Source of the DNA: CAWUIO01 sp963922455
Lineage (GTDB): Bacteria; Bacteroidota; Bacteroidia; Cytophagales; Microscillaceae
Assembly: GCA_963922455.1 (NCBI GenBank)
Contig: CAWUIO010000042.1
Location: 1-49,614, forward strand
Direction: 5' to 3'
Length of the DNA: 49,614 bases
How positions within the stretch are numbered: position 1 is the first letter of the stretch; every line of letters starts with the position of its first letter. Made by a program: the position numbers and the translations under genes. The notes below the pieces were generated by a model that saw only the letters and a program-made list of their open reading frames with translations, was not told where the DNA came from and ran no database searches. Positions 1-9,089 of the stretch are shown here, piece after piece.

Positions 1-809
1 TCATTTTTTGCCGTTTCTTCTTTCTGCTTGGCTAATTCGGCTTCATTTTTTGCCGCAAAAACTTTTATACCATTTTTGATTATGTCTAATTGATTAACCC
101 TATCCAGTAGAGACTCTTTTCTTTTTTTGAGTTTGGATAATTCCTTAAAATAAAATATTTCTTTAGATTTCAAATATGAATCAAAACCTTTGCCTTTTAA
201 GTTATTAGCTAAATAGTATAGACTATCTATGATTTGATCATTATCTTTTTTATCTAATTCTCTCTCAATTTTTATAAGACCACCTTGTAAATCATTGATC
301 TGTATAGTATCGCCAAGATTGGTAATTTTAATTTTTTTTAGCTTAGTCTCGATTTCACTAAGTTCTTCATCCAATACATTATAAGATTTTTTTATGTTTT
401 GAACACTGTTACGAGGAAAAAATTCAACTTCCAAATTCCAACTTATTTCGGTAGTATACTGGTTAAGACATACAGAAAGTAAGAATTCATTGGAGTCAGT
501 TACTGGGTTTTTATAAAAAACTCTTGCCTCAAAACTACCTTTTTCACTTAATCTTCCACACATACTACTTTCAGACATGTAATCTGAGAGATACTTTAAT
601 TGAAATTTACCATTCACATCAGTTTTAATTTTCTTGCCTTCCTTATACACCCCTTTTCGGTTTTTGTAGGTATAAAAAACTTCAAGGTTTGGTATACCAA
701 TACTATCATGGTCTACCAGTGTACCAATTATCCACCGATTCTGACCTTCTGCTTGCAATGCAAAAAACAAGAAAATTAGACTTAATGAGAGTTCTTTTAT
801 TGGTTTCAT
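1..809 (-). CDS. Secreted protein with carboxypeptidase-regulatory-like N-terminus and coiled coil (3' part missing)
   Basis: An open frame runs from an ATG at 809-807 to the window edge without a stop, giving at least 269 residues. It is therefore a real gene cut off at its C-terminus. The N-terminus (MKPIKELSLSLIFLFFALQAEGQ) is a good signal peptide. Residues about 25-75 (WIIGTLVDHDSIGIPNLEV...TDVNGKF) resemble a carboxypeptidase-regulatory-like beta-sandwich. From about residue 140 the protein is rich in K, E, L and I and looks like a long coiled coil. At the edge a 14-residue (42-base) repeat starts (AKNEAELAKQKEET, then AKNE again), which suggests a longer heptad array beyond the window. 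It lies 149 bases downstream of the PorP/SprF-like gene on the same strand. The function is unknown; the missing part may hold the effector or signalling domain. Confidence 0.8.
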   Translation of the reverse strand, partial: MKPIKELSLSLIFLFFALQAEGQNRWIIGTLVDHDSIGIPNLEVFYTYKNRKGVYKEGKKIKTDVNGKFQLKYLSDYMSESSMCGRLSEKGSFEARVFYKNPVTDSNEFLLSVCLNQYTTEISWNLEVEFFPRNSVQNIKKSYNVLDEELSEIETKLKKIKITNLGDTIQINDLQGGLIKIERELDKKDNDQIIDSLYYLANNLKGKGFDSYLKSKEIFYFKELSKLKKRKESLLDRVNQLDIIKNGIKVFAAKNEAELAKQKEETAKN

Positions 810-958
810 GCTTTTAAGGTTTTATGTAATTTTTAACGAAAAACCCTAGGCTTTTCTTTAAAAAAATGACCCCAAAACTTGCTAAACCAATTAAAGTATA
901 TGTAAAATATAGATTAATCAATGTAAGGAAGCAGTTCTTTTTTAACGTATTACAATAT

Positions 959-2065
959 TTAATAAAAATTATAACGCATAGTAAGCTCAACAGGAATATC
1001 ATATTTGAATCTTTTTAAAAAGCCTACACTTCCGGTAAAAGTTGTATTAATAAAAGTTTTATTAATTTGATCTAAGTGTAAGCCTAATAATATGTGCGGG
1101 TTCCAATCTGGTTCTTGATACCTTAATATACCCACTCCCCAGAAATAATAAGGATTACTTTCCGCAGGTTTACCCGGTTGAACAGTACCAAATTTATGAA
1201 TAGACAAATAGTCTAAATTTATATTATTCACTAAGTTTCCATCACCAGGTACCCAACGAATACGTGTTCTGAATAGATGGGACCATCGCTTGTTTTGTTT
1301 ATCAAAATCCCTTATTAAATGTACTTCTGCAGCAACTTGATGTTCTTGCAATAGTATGTCTTCGGTCACATTGAGTATGGCATAATTTACTCTAGTTTTC
1401 AAACTTTTAAGCCCCTTCGCATTTCTAAATAGGTTAATATTGCCTTTTAACTCCAAACCAAGGCCCATAGTAAATTGCCCTTCATTAATATCTTGGCTAG
1501 GTTCACCAGGGTCAATAGAGGGATCAAAGCCTAATACATCTAGAAATTGCTCATCTGTACGATAGAAATCACGACTAGAGCTGACATACCAATATCCTAA
1601 TTGGGTGCCCAGGCTTACTTTAAGACTATTAATATTCCAGGTAGACTTTACTTTAGTGTTGTTGTTCTTACCAGCTATATTAAATTGCCCTGAAAACCCC
1701 ATCAAGATAGACGTTGAGTAAAGATTTGCCAGGAGAGCATTATTGGAGATAGCCATGCCCGCATTAAAGCGCATGGAAGTATCCTTTTTTGCTTTAGATT
1801 CAAAGCCTGATTTTACATAAGCCAAGGGGCCGGCCCAAAATACGTTTACACTCTGTAAGTTACTCTTAGGGAGTTCATTTTCACTCAAATTTAAATATTG
1901 AAATTGTATTCCTACCTTATGGGTATGATACCGGGAGAGACTTACCGGATTGTAAAATAAAGGGTTTGCCCAATACTGCTTGTAAGGTTGGGAGGGTTGG
2001 CAATAACTCGGAACAGATCCTAGCAAGACAACAAATAACAGAAAAACTCTGATAACACACAGCAT
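959..2065 (-). CDS. PorP/SprF-family type IX secretion system membrane protein
   Basis: The protein is 368 residues from the ATG at 2065, with a signal peptide ending near SVPSYCQ. The mature start (PYKQYWANPLFYNPVSLSRY) matches the family pattern of a Y/F-rich segment with NP..NP, followed by alternating strands typical of an outer-membrane barrel, ending in MRYNFY with a terminal aromatic. PorP/SprF proteins support secretion or surface attachment of cargo with a type B (gliding-motility) C-terminal domain. The preceding gene encodes exactly such a cargo and its stop codon lies 2 bases before this ATG, so the two are almost certainly translationally coupled. A longer frame back to 2116 is open, but that start would place 17 charged residues before the signal peptide, so 2065 is preferred. 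Confidence 0.85.
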   Translation of the reverse strand: MLCVIRVFLLFVVLLGSVPSYCQPSQPYKQYWANPLFYNPVSLSRYHTHKVGIQFQYLNLSENELPKSNLQSVNVFWAGPLAYVKSGFESKAKKDTSMRFNAGMAISNNALLANLYSTSILMGFSGQFNIAGKNNNTKVKSTWNINSLKVSLGTQLGYWYVSSSRDFYRTDEQFLDVLGFDPSIDPGEPSQDINEGQFTMGLGLELKGNINLFRNAKGLKSLKTRVNYAILNVTEDILLQEHQVAAEVHLIRDFDKQNKRWSHLFRTRIRWVPGDGNLVNNINLDYLSIHKFGTVQPGKPAESNPYYFWGVGILRYQEPDWNPHILLGLHLDQINKTFINTTFTGSVGFLKRFKYDIPVELTMRYNFY

Positions 2066-2067
2066 TT

Positions 2068-4293
2068 TTAACGGATTAAAGTAAACGTACCAAGGCGACT
2101 TATTTTTTCTGAACAATTCTCAAATGCTACAAGCACCTCAAAAAAATATCTTCCTGGAGGAAATGTCCCTCCGTCCCATCCCATTGTTGTAGCTCTTTCC
2201 GGATCATTCTCTTCAAATATCTTATTATGGAAGCGATCAAATACTATAAATCTTACCATTACAATTTTTTCTTTGGTGCGAGAACGAATTCTAAATCTAT
2301 CATTACGCTTGTCACCGTTTGGTGAAAAAGAACTAGGTAAGTATATATCGTGCAGAATGATGTCTTTTTCATCAATAATCATTGGACTATCCGAACAAGA
2401 AGCGCTCGTGTCGGTCTGTTTTAATCTTAACTGTATAGAGGGAGTGCCGTTATCTAGAGGAATTGTTTTCTTCCATTGAACTTGTACTGCATTTGAATCA
2501 GGATTACCAATTATTTGACCTGCATTGGGGGGATTGATAGTCCAGTTAAAGGAATGGCCGGGGATCTTTGTGCTGCTAAAATAATTATCTGTTAGTACTC
2601 CCCCGCAAACAATGTCCTGGCCAGTTATACTAGGATTAGGGAAAGGATTATTTATATAAATTGCCAACTCACCTTTACTGTCTTCAAAGGCTTGGTCTTC
2701 ATTGGCAGAAGTTAAGTCTAGATCTCCATCATTATCCCAATCAAAAGCCAAAACAGCTTCCACCCCACCCGCATTATCACTTACAAGCATTCCTGAAGAA
2801 AACCTGTCATTTAAATCTAAATCATTCTTGTACCATTTGATCAAATTATCGGCCTGGGAAGCTCCAACTATATCCAAATCTTTATCTCCATCCAAATCAG
2901 CAGCTAATACAAATGACGCTTCTCTCAAATCATCTGCAATAGTTTGTGCTTGCCCAAATCTATCTCCTAGGTTCCGATACCAAATTAGTTCATTACTTAA
3001 TTCTGAACTGGCTAAAACATCCAGTTTACCGTCTCCATCTATATCACAGGCTTGTAAAGAAGAAACCCTCCGTAAAGTATTATCAATTATATGTTCTTTA
3101 AACTCAAGCCCCCCATCTGGTAAAGAAACATTCTCAAACCAACTTAAAGACTTAGTGTTACTATTGCCAGCAAAATATCCACCTAATATATCTGGCAGGA
3201 AATCTCCATTCAAGTCTGCAAGTACAAGAGATTCTACTTGTCTTGCCTCGATATTAAGCTCAAACTTTTTAAAGTTAGCCGTATCATCAGCTAAGGATGT
3301 AAGCTCATTATAATAGATAAATATCTCACCAGATGCAGTTCCTAAGACAAAGTCTTGATTTCTGTCGCCATCTAAATCCAGAGATTGAATAGTAGTACCC
3401 TGAGGTACCGTATCAATATCTATATTTTCAGGGATTCCAAGATCATCACAACATAAGGATAATGAAACCCGTCCATTTTTAGATGCAGCTAGAATATCAA
3501 TACGTTTATTTAGATCAACATCATGACCAGCAATGAAAGAAATACTGGAAATATCATCTAGGATTGTTATTCGTTCAAACCTTGGTTCGCAGCTTGGTTC
3601 AACATTTTTGAAATAAAACAAGTCCCGATTCCCGACTTGGTTTGCGGTAATAATATCTACTAAATTGTCGGAATTGATATCAGCTGGATAAAGTGTTTTC
3701 ACCGATGATGGGCGGTTATTTACAGTAATTTTCTTATTAAACTCGGGAGTAGTTGGAGCTGCTTTGGCAGTAAAAGAAAAGTATACCTGAGGAGGATAAA
3801 CAGACTCCTGCGGTAGGCTAATGTTACTTGTGTAAAAAAAAACGTGAATCAGTTCTCCGGGTTTTAAAAAATTCATTGGTTTTACCACAATGAAATTGGA
3901 ATCGGCTGGAGCAGTGTAAGTAACCTCAAGTTTTCCAGTTTGAGAACCAATTAAAACTAAATCCTCTTGATTTATGCGTCTCGTATCAATGGAAGGAGCA
4001 AAATACATTACCAAAGAATCATCCAACTCAGCACTAACAGCATTAGGTACTGGATGTATACGCTCAATAAAACCTGGTAAATCGACTATGTATTCTGGTT
4101 GGTTTATGGTAAGTGTAGCCTGGTGAATATTTTCCGTTTTAATAAAAATACTAGCGCAAAGAAAAACGGAAATACCGATTATAGAAGCTAAATAATTTAA
4201 ATTATTGTGCCAGCACACAATTTTAAAAGTATTCCAACAGTTTATAAGTAGAAGCCTCTTACTAACTTCAATTTTACAAAAAAACAAGGCCAT
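2068..4293 (-). CDS. FG-GAP/VCBS-repeat surface protein with gliding-motility C-terminal domain (type IX cargo)
   Basis: A 741-residue protein from the ATG at 4293 (an upstream TTG at 4302 is also in frame). Visible parts in order are: a hydrophobic export segment around residues 35-52 preceded by an unusually long N-region; an Ig-like (Big_5-type) segment at about 70-180; at least seven FG-GAP/VCBS repeats at about 195-550 with calcium-loop motifs such as DIDGDGKLD, DLDGDKDLD and DWDNDGDLD; an Ig-like segment at about 550-640; and a C-terminal domain from about 655 (LPSSFSPNGDKRNDRF ... GWDGG...PGRYFFEV) that matches the gliding-motility-associated, type B sorting domain. Expected path: Sec export, then type IX secretion to the cell surface. 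The downstream PorP/SprF-like gene is its likely dedicated partner. The ligand or role at the surface cannot be told from sequence. Confidence 0.85.
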   Translation of the reverse strand: MALFFCKIEVSKRLLLINCWNTFKIVCWHNNLNYLASIIGISVFLCASIFIKTENIHQATLTINQPEYIVDLPGFIERIHPVPNAVSAELDDSLVMYFAPSIDTRRINQEDLVLIGSQTGKLEVTYTAPADSNFIVVKPMNFLKPGELIHVFFYTSNISLPQESVYPPQVYFSFTAKAAPTTPEFNKKITVNNRPSSVKTLYPADINSDNLVDIITANQVGNRDLFYFKNVEPSCEPRFERITILDDISSISFIAGHDVDLNKRIDILAASKNGRVSLSLCCDDLGIPENIDIDTVPQGTTIQSLDLDGDRNQDFVLGTASGEIFIYYNELTSLADDTANFKKFELNIEARQVESLVLADLNGDFLPDILGGYFAGNSNTKSLSWFENVSLPDGGLEFKEHIIDNTLRRVSSLQACDIDGDGKLDVLASSELSNELIWYRNLGDRFGQAQTIADDLREASFVLAADLDGDKDLDIVGASQADNLIKWYKNDLDLNDRFSSGMLVSDNAGGVEAVLAFDWDNDGDLDLTSANEDQAFEDSKGELAIYINNPFPNPSITGQDIVCGGVLTDNYFSSTKIPGHSFNWTINPPNAGQIIGNPDSNAVQVQWKKTIPLDNGTPSIQLRLKQTDTSASCSDSPMIIDEKDIILHDIYLPSSFSPNGDKRNDRFRIRSRTKEKIVMVRFIVFDRFHNKIFEENDPERATTMGWDGGTFPPGRYFFEVLVAFENCSEKISRLGTFTLIR

Positions 4294-4548
4294 GAAGATC
4301 AACTGTTTTTGGGTTGCAATAGTGATCTAAATATATCCCCTTTTTGGCAACTAATCCCAGTTGAGTACTAGTTTTTACCTTGTTTTTATGTGTTATATAG
4401 CAGCTCAGGCTATCTTAATATATTTTCCTCGAAAAGAGTCTTATTAACAAAAATTAAGCGATTTAAAAACAGAAGGGACATATAAGACATTTGGTTTTAG
4501 TAGGTCAAAAAATTTAACCAAACTTGTCTCATAGGAAGGGCTATATGA

Positions 4549-4580
4549 ATTTACATGTCTTTTTGCCTACTTATGTAAAT
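4549..4580. repeat. 8-bp inverted repeat in the 4294-4741 intergenic region
   Basis: The arms ATTTACAT (4549-4556) and ATGTAAAT (4573-4580) are perfectly complementary across a 16-base T-rich spacer. The site ends 6 bases before dispersed repeat copy A. The rest of 4294-4548 is AT-rich, contains no convincing gene, and probably holds the promoter of the cargo gene that starts at 4293. The inverted repeat could be a regulator site or chance in AT-rich DNA. Confidence 0.35.
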
Positions 4581-4585
4581 AATAC

Positions 4586-4721
4586 TTGGCTTAGGGATAG
4601 GCGCCCGATAGGGCCGAGACCGCCGCTGGTGTGCGCGTGGGCAGGCTCGGCAGCCTAGCCCGGCCCGCGCGGGTGTCCTATGTTCAAGGTTTGCCCATAT
4701 CTTCTGGCGCGGGCAAGCCCC
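4586..4721 (+). repeat. Dispersed hairpin repeat, copy A
   Basis: This copy has the family's left end (TTGGCTTAGGGATAG) and a right-end hairpin with arms GCCCGCGC (4663-4670) and GCGCGGGC (4707-4714) followed by AAGCCCC. The middle (4601-4656) is the most diverged of all copies. Compared with the others it lacks the exact GCGAGTAGCG core, so it may be an old copy. It lies between two minus-strand genes. Confidence 0.85.
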
Positions 4722-4741
4722 GAAAATCAAATTAAATTTCT

Positions 4742-5122
4742 TTAACGCACCACTTGCAGTTCTACCCGGGCCACTCCCGATTGGATCATCCCAATTTTTC
4801 GGGCGGCGGCTTCAGAAAGATCGATGACCCGCTTGCTGGATTGAGGCATGCGGTCATTGATCCGTACGGTGACTTCCTTGCCATTATCTAGGTTTTTGAC
4901 CCGGACTTTTGTGTTGAAAGCCAAGGATTTGTGGGCGGCCGTCAGTTTGTTTTTGTCAAATTTTTCTCCGCTGGCGGTTTTCCTACCATGAAACTTGCCT
5001 CCATAGTAGGAAGCTTCTCCTTGGTATACCCCAGCCCCAGTACTACTCGAGCCCGTATTTAAAAGGCCACAAGCACTGAGGCTAAGAAATGAGAATAGAA
5101 TCCCTATTATTTTTGCTCTCAT
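4742..5122 (-). CDS. rlpA: RlpA-like septal ring / cell-wall lipoprotein
   Basis: A 126-residue protein with a lipoprotein signal (FSFLSLSAC, Cys18 as the lipidated residue). Residues about 32-126 form a single double-psi beta-barrel: GEASYYGGKFHGRKTASGE, then AAHKSLAFNTKVRVKNLDNGKEV and VRINDRMPQ...RVIDLSEAAA. RlpA proteins bind or cleave denuded peptidoglycan glycan strands at the septum. The usual SPOR domain is absent, as in many short Bacteroidota homologues. The normally conserved DRGP is DRMP here, a small deviation near the presumed active groove. The gene starts 56 bases after the CHAT gene ends and may share its transcript. Family assignment is firm; enzymatic activity is not shown. 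Confidence 0.9.
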   Translation of the reverse strand: MRAKIIGILFSFLSLSACGLLNTGSSSTGAGVYQGEASYYGGKFHGRKTASGEKFDKNKLTAAHKSLAFNTKVRVKNLDNGKEVTVRINDRMPQSSKRVIDLSEAAARKIGMIQSGVARVELQVVR

Positions 5123-5178
5123 AATGATAGAATGTGATCAGGCAAAAATAGCGTTTTAGCGGGAGAATTCGGGCCAAC

Positions 5179-7950
5179 TTAACGGCCTGAGGGAGTCCCA
5201 ATGAGAATAAATGCCGCCCAATAAAAAGGAAGGGAAAACTCTGGGTCTTTGATGAGCTCCAACTTGGCCTTGCGCAGGGCCGCCGAAAAGGACAAGCTTG
5301 GGTCATTCAGCAGTTGCACGTAGACACTCTCCATCAATTTGGCCGTAGATGCATCGGATACCGCCCATAAGGAGACCAAGAGGTTACGGGCACCGGCATA
5401 AATCCAAGCCCGGCTCAAACCGATTATGCCTTCCCCCTGGGCTACTTTTCCTAGTCCAGTTTGGCAGGCAGACATGGCCAGTAAGTCGGCATTTAGATCT
5501 AGGTTATAAATTTCGGCCGTGTATAGATTTCCGTCTTCTTGCCCCGACTCCCCGGGCCGGAGAAATAATTGAGAAAATTCGGGCTGTTCTTCGTTGACGG
5601 TGCCGTGAGTGGCAAAGTGTATGTATTGGTAATTTTTAAGCGCATCCGATTTTATAAATCCTTCATCGGCTTTATCTTCTAAAAGTAAAGCGGCGTATTG
5701 CCCATTACGGGTAAAAAGCTCATAAATGTGCTCTACTTCCGTTCTACTCCCAGGCAAATCATTCAAATCAGGCCTTTGAAAAGAAACCGGGGCACATAGC
5801 ATAATCCCTCCTTTGTCTGGCTGGGATACCGCTTGGGGAATTTGTTCAAAGAGTGTCGCCGAATAGTGGTAACTGATATTATAATCTTTGATCATAAAAT
5901 GCCAATCACTTACCGGACTATCCTTACTGGGGGCTTGGGTCAAGAGTAACTCGAAGGGTACCCGGGATAGGGTACCATTGGGTATGATGATTAAGTTATG
6001 GGTACCTCTATGGGGTTGGGCCGGAAACAAAAGATCATACAAATCTGTGCCACTGTTGAGCAATCCTCGGGAGGATCGGTAGCGCATCGTATTGACCAAG
6101 CGGGTAGTCAAGCGGCCAATATCTTGTTCTAAGTATACTTCTCTTAGCCGATAATGGTCGGGGCCGATATAGAATACATAGAGAATTTTATCCGTCTCGC
6201 TCCAAAAGTAACTGATCATCTCTGTTTGGGCCGCCAAAGCAGCTTGCACGCTGGCCACCGAAGCCGTACGTAGGCTATACTTGAGGTTATAATATGCAGG
6301 GAAAGATGACTCTAGTTTATTGACAAAGGCTTCGTAGTCCCGGTTTAGTTCAAACAAACGGGTCTGGGCTTTTTGAAAATCTTCGGCATTATCGGCTTGG
6401 GCCAGTTCTTTTTGATAGTACACTATTTGTGCTTTCAGGTCTTTTTCCTGTTCAAGGAGTCTTTTCGGGATATTGGCAAACTTCTTGGCATTGGCCTCGC
6501 TGATAGCCGATAGCAATACCGAGGTTTTACTCCGCTCGGCAAAGTAGAAGGCTTTTTCTTGGTACTCTTTCTTTTTTAGGCTTACTTCGCTTAGTAAAAC
6601 ACAGATCCGGATGGCCCGCTCGTAGACTTCTAAGGCCGCATTTCCCAAGCGGATTTTATCATTACGGTTGGTACGGATCCGGCGTATGCGGGTTAATAAA
6701 TTATCGGCCTTCTCCAAGGCATCTAAGGCATTGATTAGATCGTAGCGTTTCAAACTTTGGAAGGAATACTTGTCTTCCAAAGTCCGGGCTTTCAATACAA
6801 AGGTGTTCAGTAAAATTTCGGCTTGCAGTGCGATAGAATCACCCGGGTTTAGGTCTACGTCTTGGGAAGTAAAGTTGGGCACATTGGCTTGAAAAGCTTG
6901 CTGAAAATAGCCCAGGGCCGTTTTGTATTCCCCATCTTGCAACTCCAAACTCCCTAGTAAATTGAGGGTATTTGCCAGTTCGGGGTGTTTTGGTCCCAAG
7001 GTAGCTTCGTACATAACCCGAGCTTGTTTTAAAAACCCACGGGCCGTGAAGAAATCGCCCTGTTCTAAGTAGAGTTGCCCTAGGTTAACGTAAGCAAAGG
7101 CTATGCGGGGGTGCTCGTCTTCATACAAACTTTCCCAGATTTTTAAGGCCTGCTCTACATTTTGCCGGGCAGCCAGGTATTCTTTGTTTTGTCGGTCCAA
7201 AAAAGAGAGGTTTATAAAAATATTGGCCGTTTTAGGGTGATTGCTGGGGTAAACCTCTTGGTAGATCTTTCTGGCTTTTTCATAATAGTTGCGGGCTTCT
7301 TCTATTTTTCCCAAACTACTGTACACCAAGCCAATGTCATTATACGCAGCAGCGACTTCAGGGTGATTTTCTGAGAAGAGGCCCCGGCGGATATCTAGGG
7401 CCCGGTTGAGGTACTCCAGGGCCGTTTCCCAGTCACCTGAGTTCCAATAGACCAAACCCAGGCTCGCGTAACCTTCGGCCCGTTCTGCCATTTGATCGGG
7501 AAATTTGCTTTCCAGTTTTTGGATGGCTTGGGAGATATTGCCCCGGGCTTGGGTTACATCGCCTTGGTTTAACAGGATTTCTCCCATTCGTAAAAGGTAT
7601 ACCGTACGAGACAGGCTATTGCTATCCAGACGGGCTTGGTAATGAGATTCCAATTTTTGCGCCCAATCTCGGGCTTTTCCCATTTCCCCCGCCAGGATCA
7701 AGGTTTCTAAAATCAGGTTATGGCACTGGGCCGACTCCTCCCATTGCTCTTCTCGGTCAAATCTTTCCCGGGCCCGTACGAGTACCACCATAGCTTCTTC
7801 ATAATCTCCGCGAAGGATCAATTGCCCACCCTCTTGCAAAGATGGGCTTACTCCCGGATTTGTACCTGACTGTGCGCACAGCCCAAACACCTGCAAACCA
7901 AAAAATAGGGTGAGTAGGATATCTTTCAACTTATTAACGTATGTGTACAT
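5179..7950 (-). CDS. Secreted TPR-CHAT domain protein (putative caspase-like cysteine protease)
   Basis: 923 residues from the ATG at 7950. An in-frame TTG at 7965 overlaps the upstream stop and would only add MIRLP. A signal peptide (ILLTLFFGLQVFGLCAQ) indicates export. Residues about 140-375 hold kinesin-light-chain-type TPR repeats of about 42 residues (AAAYNDIGLVYSSLGKIEEA, and similar). A helical linker follows to about 600. The C-terminal CHAT domain (about 635-920) has the catalytic pair: His782 in HFATHG and Cys829 in MSACQTGLG, plus the ending FYWAAFILIGTP. CHAT domains are clan CD cysteine proteases related to caspases and separase. Most characterised ones are cytoplasmic, so the signal peptide suggests a periplasmic or surface role. 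The gene follows the barrel gene with an 11-base gap, and an RlpA gene follows it. The substrate is unknown. Confidence 0.92.
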   Translation of the reverse strand: MYTYVNKLKDILLTLFFGLQVFGLCAQSGTNPGVSPSLQEGGQLILRGDYEEAMVVLVRARERFDREEQWEESAQCHNLILETLILAGEMGKARDWAQKLESHYQARLDSNSLSRTVYLLRMGEILLNQGDVTQARGNISQAIQKLESKFPDQMAERAEGYASLGLVYWNSGDWETALEYLNRALDIRRGLFSENHPEVAAAYNDIGLVYSSLGKIEEARNYYEKARKIYQEVYPSNHPKTANIFINLSFLDRQNKEYLAARQNVEQALKIWESLYEDEHPRIAFAYVNLGQLYLEQGDFFTARGFLKQARVMYEATLGPKHPELANTLNLLGSLELQDGEYKTALGYFQQAFQANVPNFTSQDVDLNPGDSIALQAEILLNTFVLKARTLEDKYSFQSLKRYDLINALDALEKADNLLTRIRRIRTNRNDKIRLGNAALEVYERAIRICVLLSEVSLKKKEYQEKAFYFAERSKTSVLLSAISEANAKKFANIPKRLLEQEKDLKAQIVYYQKELAQADNAEDFQKAQTRLFELNRDYEAFVNKLESSFPAYYNLKYSLRTASVASVQAALAAQTEMISYFWSETDKILYVFYIGPDHYRLREVYLEQDIGRLTTRLVNTMRYRSSRGLLNSGTDLYDLLFPAQPHRGTHNLIIIPNGTLSRVPFELLLTQAPSKDSPVSDWHFMIKDYNISYHYSATLFEQIPQAVSQPDKGGIMLCAPVSFQRPDLNDLPGSRTEVEHIYELFTRNGQYAALLLEDKADEGFIKSDALKNYQYIHFATHGTVNEEQPEFSQLFLRPGESGQEDGNLYTAEIYNLDLNADLLAMSACQTGLGKVAQGEGIIGLSRAWIYAGARNLLVSLWAVSDASTAKLMESVYVQLLNDPSLSFSAALRKAKLELIKDPEFSLPFYWAAFILIGTPSGR

Positions 7951-7961
7951 AGGGAGCCTAA

Positions 7962-8915
7962 TCAAAAATTAAAACGATAACCAATGGAATACACTTGCTC
8001 CCGGGACAAGCCATCGGGGTTATTGTCTCGTTCCAGCCAACGGTCGCCAAAGAGAAAATGGACAGCCGACTTTACATTAAAACGGTAGGTTAATCCTAAG
8101 ATAAGACTTAGCGCTAGTCCATCGGAGTTTTCGGCCCGGATACGTTCGCCCGTTTCCGGGGAGCTTACTAAATCTCTTTTAAGGTGGTAGATAGGCAATA
8201 AACCAACGTGAGCATTCCAACGGGAAAATCTAAAATTGCGTTCTACCCGCAGCATCACGTCACCACTTCTTCGCAACTCCAAAGACTCAGGGTAGGGAGT
8301 GGCCAAATCAACAAAGGGGCCTTCCCAGGCTAAATGGGTAAACGTGTTCCCATTGGTGCCAAATGGTTTCTGATAAGCCACCGCCACCAACCAGCCCCGG
8401 GTTATGAAGGAAAAGCCGGCAATAAAATCATAGGTACCCAGGCTCGTTTGGAAATACATCGGCAATGGGCGACCGTTATCCAAAAGAATATTAGAGTCAT
8501 TGGTAGGGAATTTGGCCCCCAAGGTGCCCACAATCGAGTATTTACGCTTTTTAAGCAATGTCTGGCTAAGACTCAGGGAAATGTCGCCTAGGCCATTGGC
8601 AGTCCAACCATTCAGGTTTCCTCTGACCCAGGTATAGGGCAGCTTCACCTGAACCGTTAGATCTTCGGTAAAACCCACATTAAACTCGAGGGAAGTAGAA
8701 TGGATGATATCCTCAAAACGGGTACGGGCAATGTAATGGCTAATATCAATGGACCGTAGCCGTATTTGCACTTTTCGGCTAAACTCTTGGTCGGGTTTCA
8801 TAGCTCCCATGGAGCAAAAACCGGCATCACTACATCCTTGGGCAGAAACGGGGGAATGGCAAAAGAGAAAGACAATCCCGAGTAGTAAGTAAGAAACGTT
8901 GAACGTATAAACCAT
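7962..8915 (-). CDS. Outer-membrane beta-barrel protein of unknown function
   Basis: 317 residues with a signal peptide cleaved near SPVSAQ. The mature N-terminus carries a conspicuous cysteine motif, GCSDAGFCSMGAMKPD. The remainder consists of alternating amphipathic strands with aromatic girdles (VQIRLRSIDISHYIARTRFE, FSFITRGWLVAVAYQKPFG, VEFNV-type patterns) and ends in SIGYRFNF with a terminal Phe, the signature of barrel proteins inserted by BAM. It resembles generic Bacteroidota 'transporter-like' barrels; no substrate can be inferred. Its stop lies 11 bases before the CHAT gene's ATG, so the two are probably co-transcribed and may work together at the envelope. It is divergent from recG across 174 bases. 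Confidence 0.75.
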   Translation of the reverse strand: MVYTFNVSYLLLGIVFLFCHSPVSAQGCSDAGFCSMGAMKPDQEFSRKVQIRLRSIDISHYIARTRFEDIIHSTSLEFNVGFTEDLTVQVKLPYTWVRGNLNGWTANGLGDISLSLSQTLLKKRKYSIVGTLGAKFPTNDSNILLDNGRPLPMYFQTSLGTYDFIAGFSFITRGWLVAVAYQKPFGTNGNTFTHLAWEGPFVDLATPYPESLELRRSGDVMLRVERNFRFSRWNAHVGLLPIYHLKRDLVSSPETGERIRAENSDGLALSLILGLTYRFNVKSAVHFLFGDRWLERDNNPDGLSREQVYSIGYRFNF

Positions 8916-9089
8916 GAATTAATCAAGTGCTCCTGGTATGGAAGCTTGTGTTTGCTGTTTAATTTACGAGAAATTTAGGATGAAGTATAAAACCTCCACA
9001 AAAACCTTAATGAAATCCAAAATCAAAAGTCTACATGAATTTCCAAAAATGAGCCAAAATCTGTAAATTGCTAATTAATTTAACAAGGC

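Noticed and set aside
814..1002. 62-residue hydrophobic frame on the minus strand
   Set aside because: It overlaps the end of the PorP/SprF-like gene, is low-complexity AT-rich sequence, and has no plausible context.
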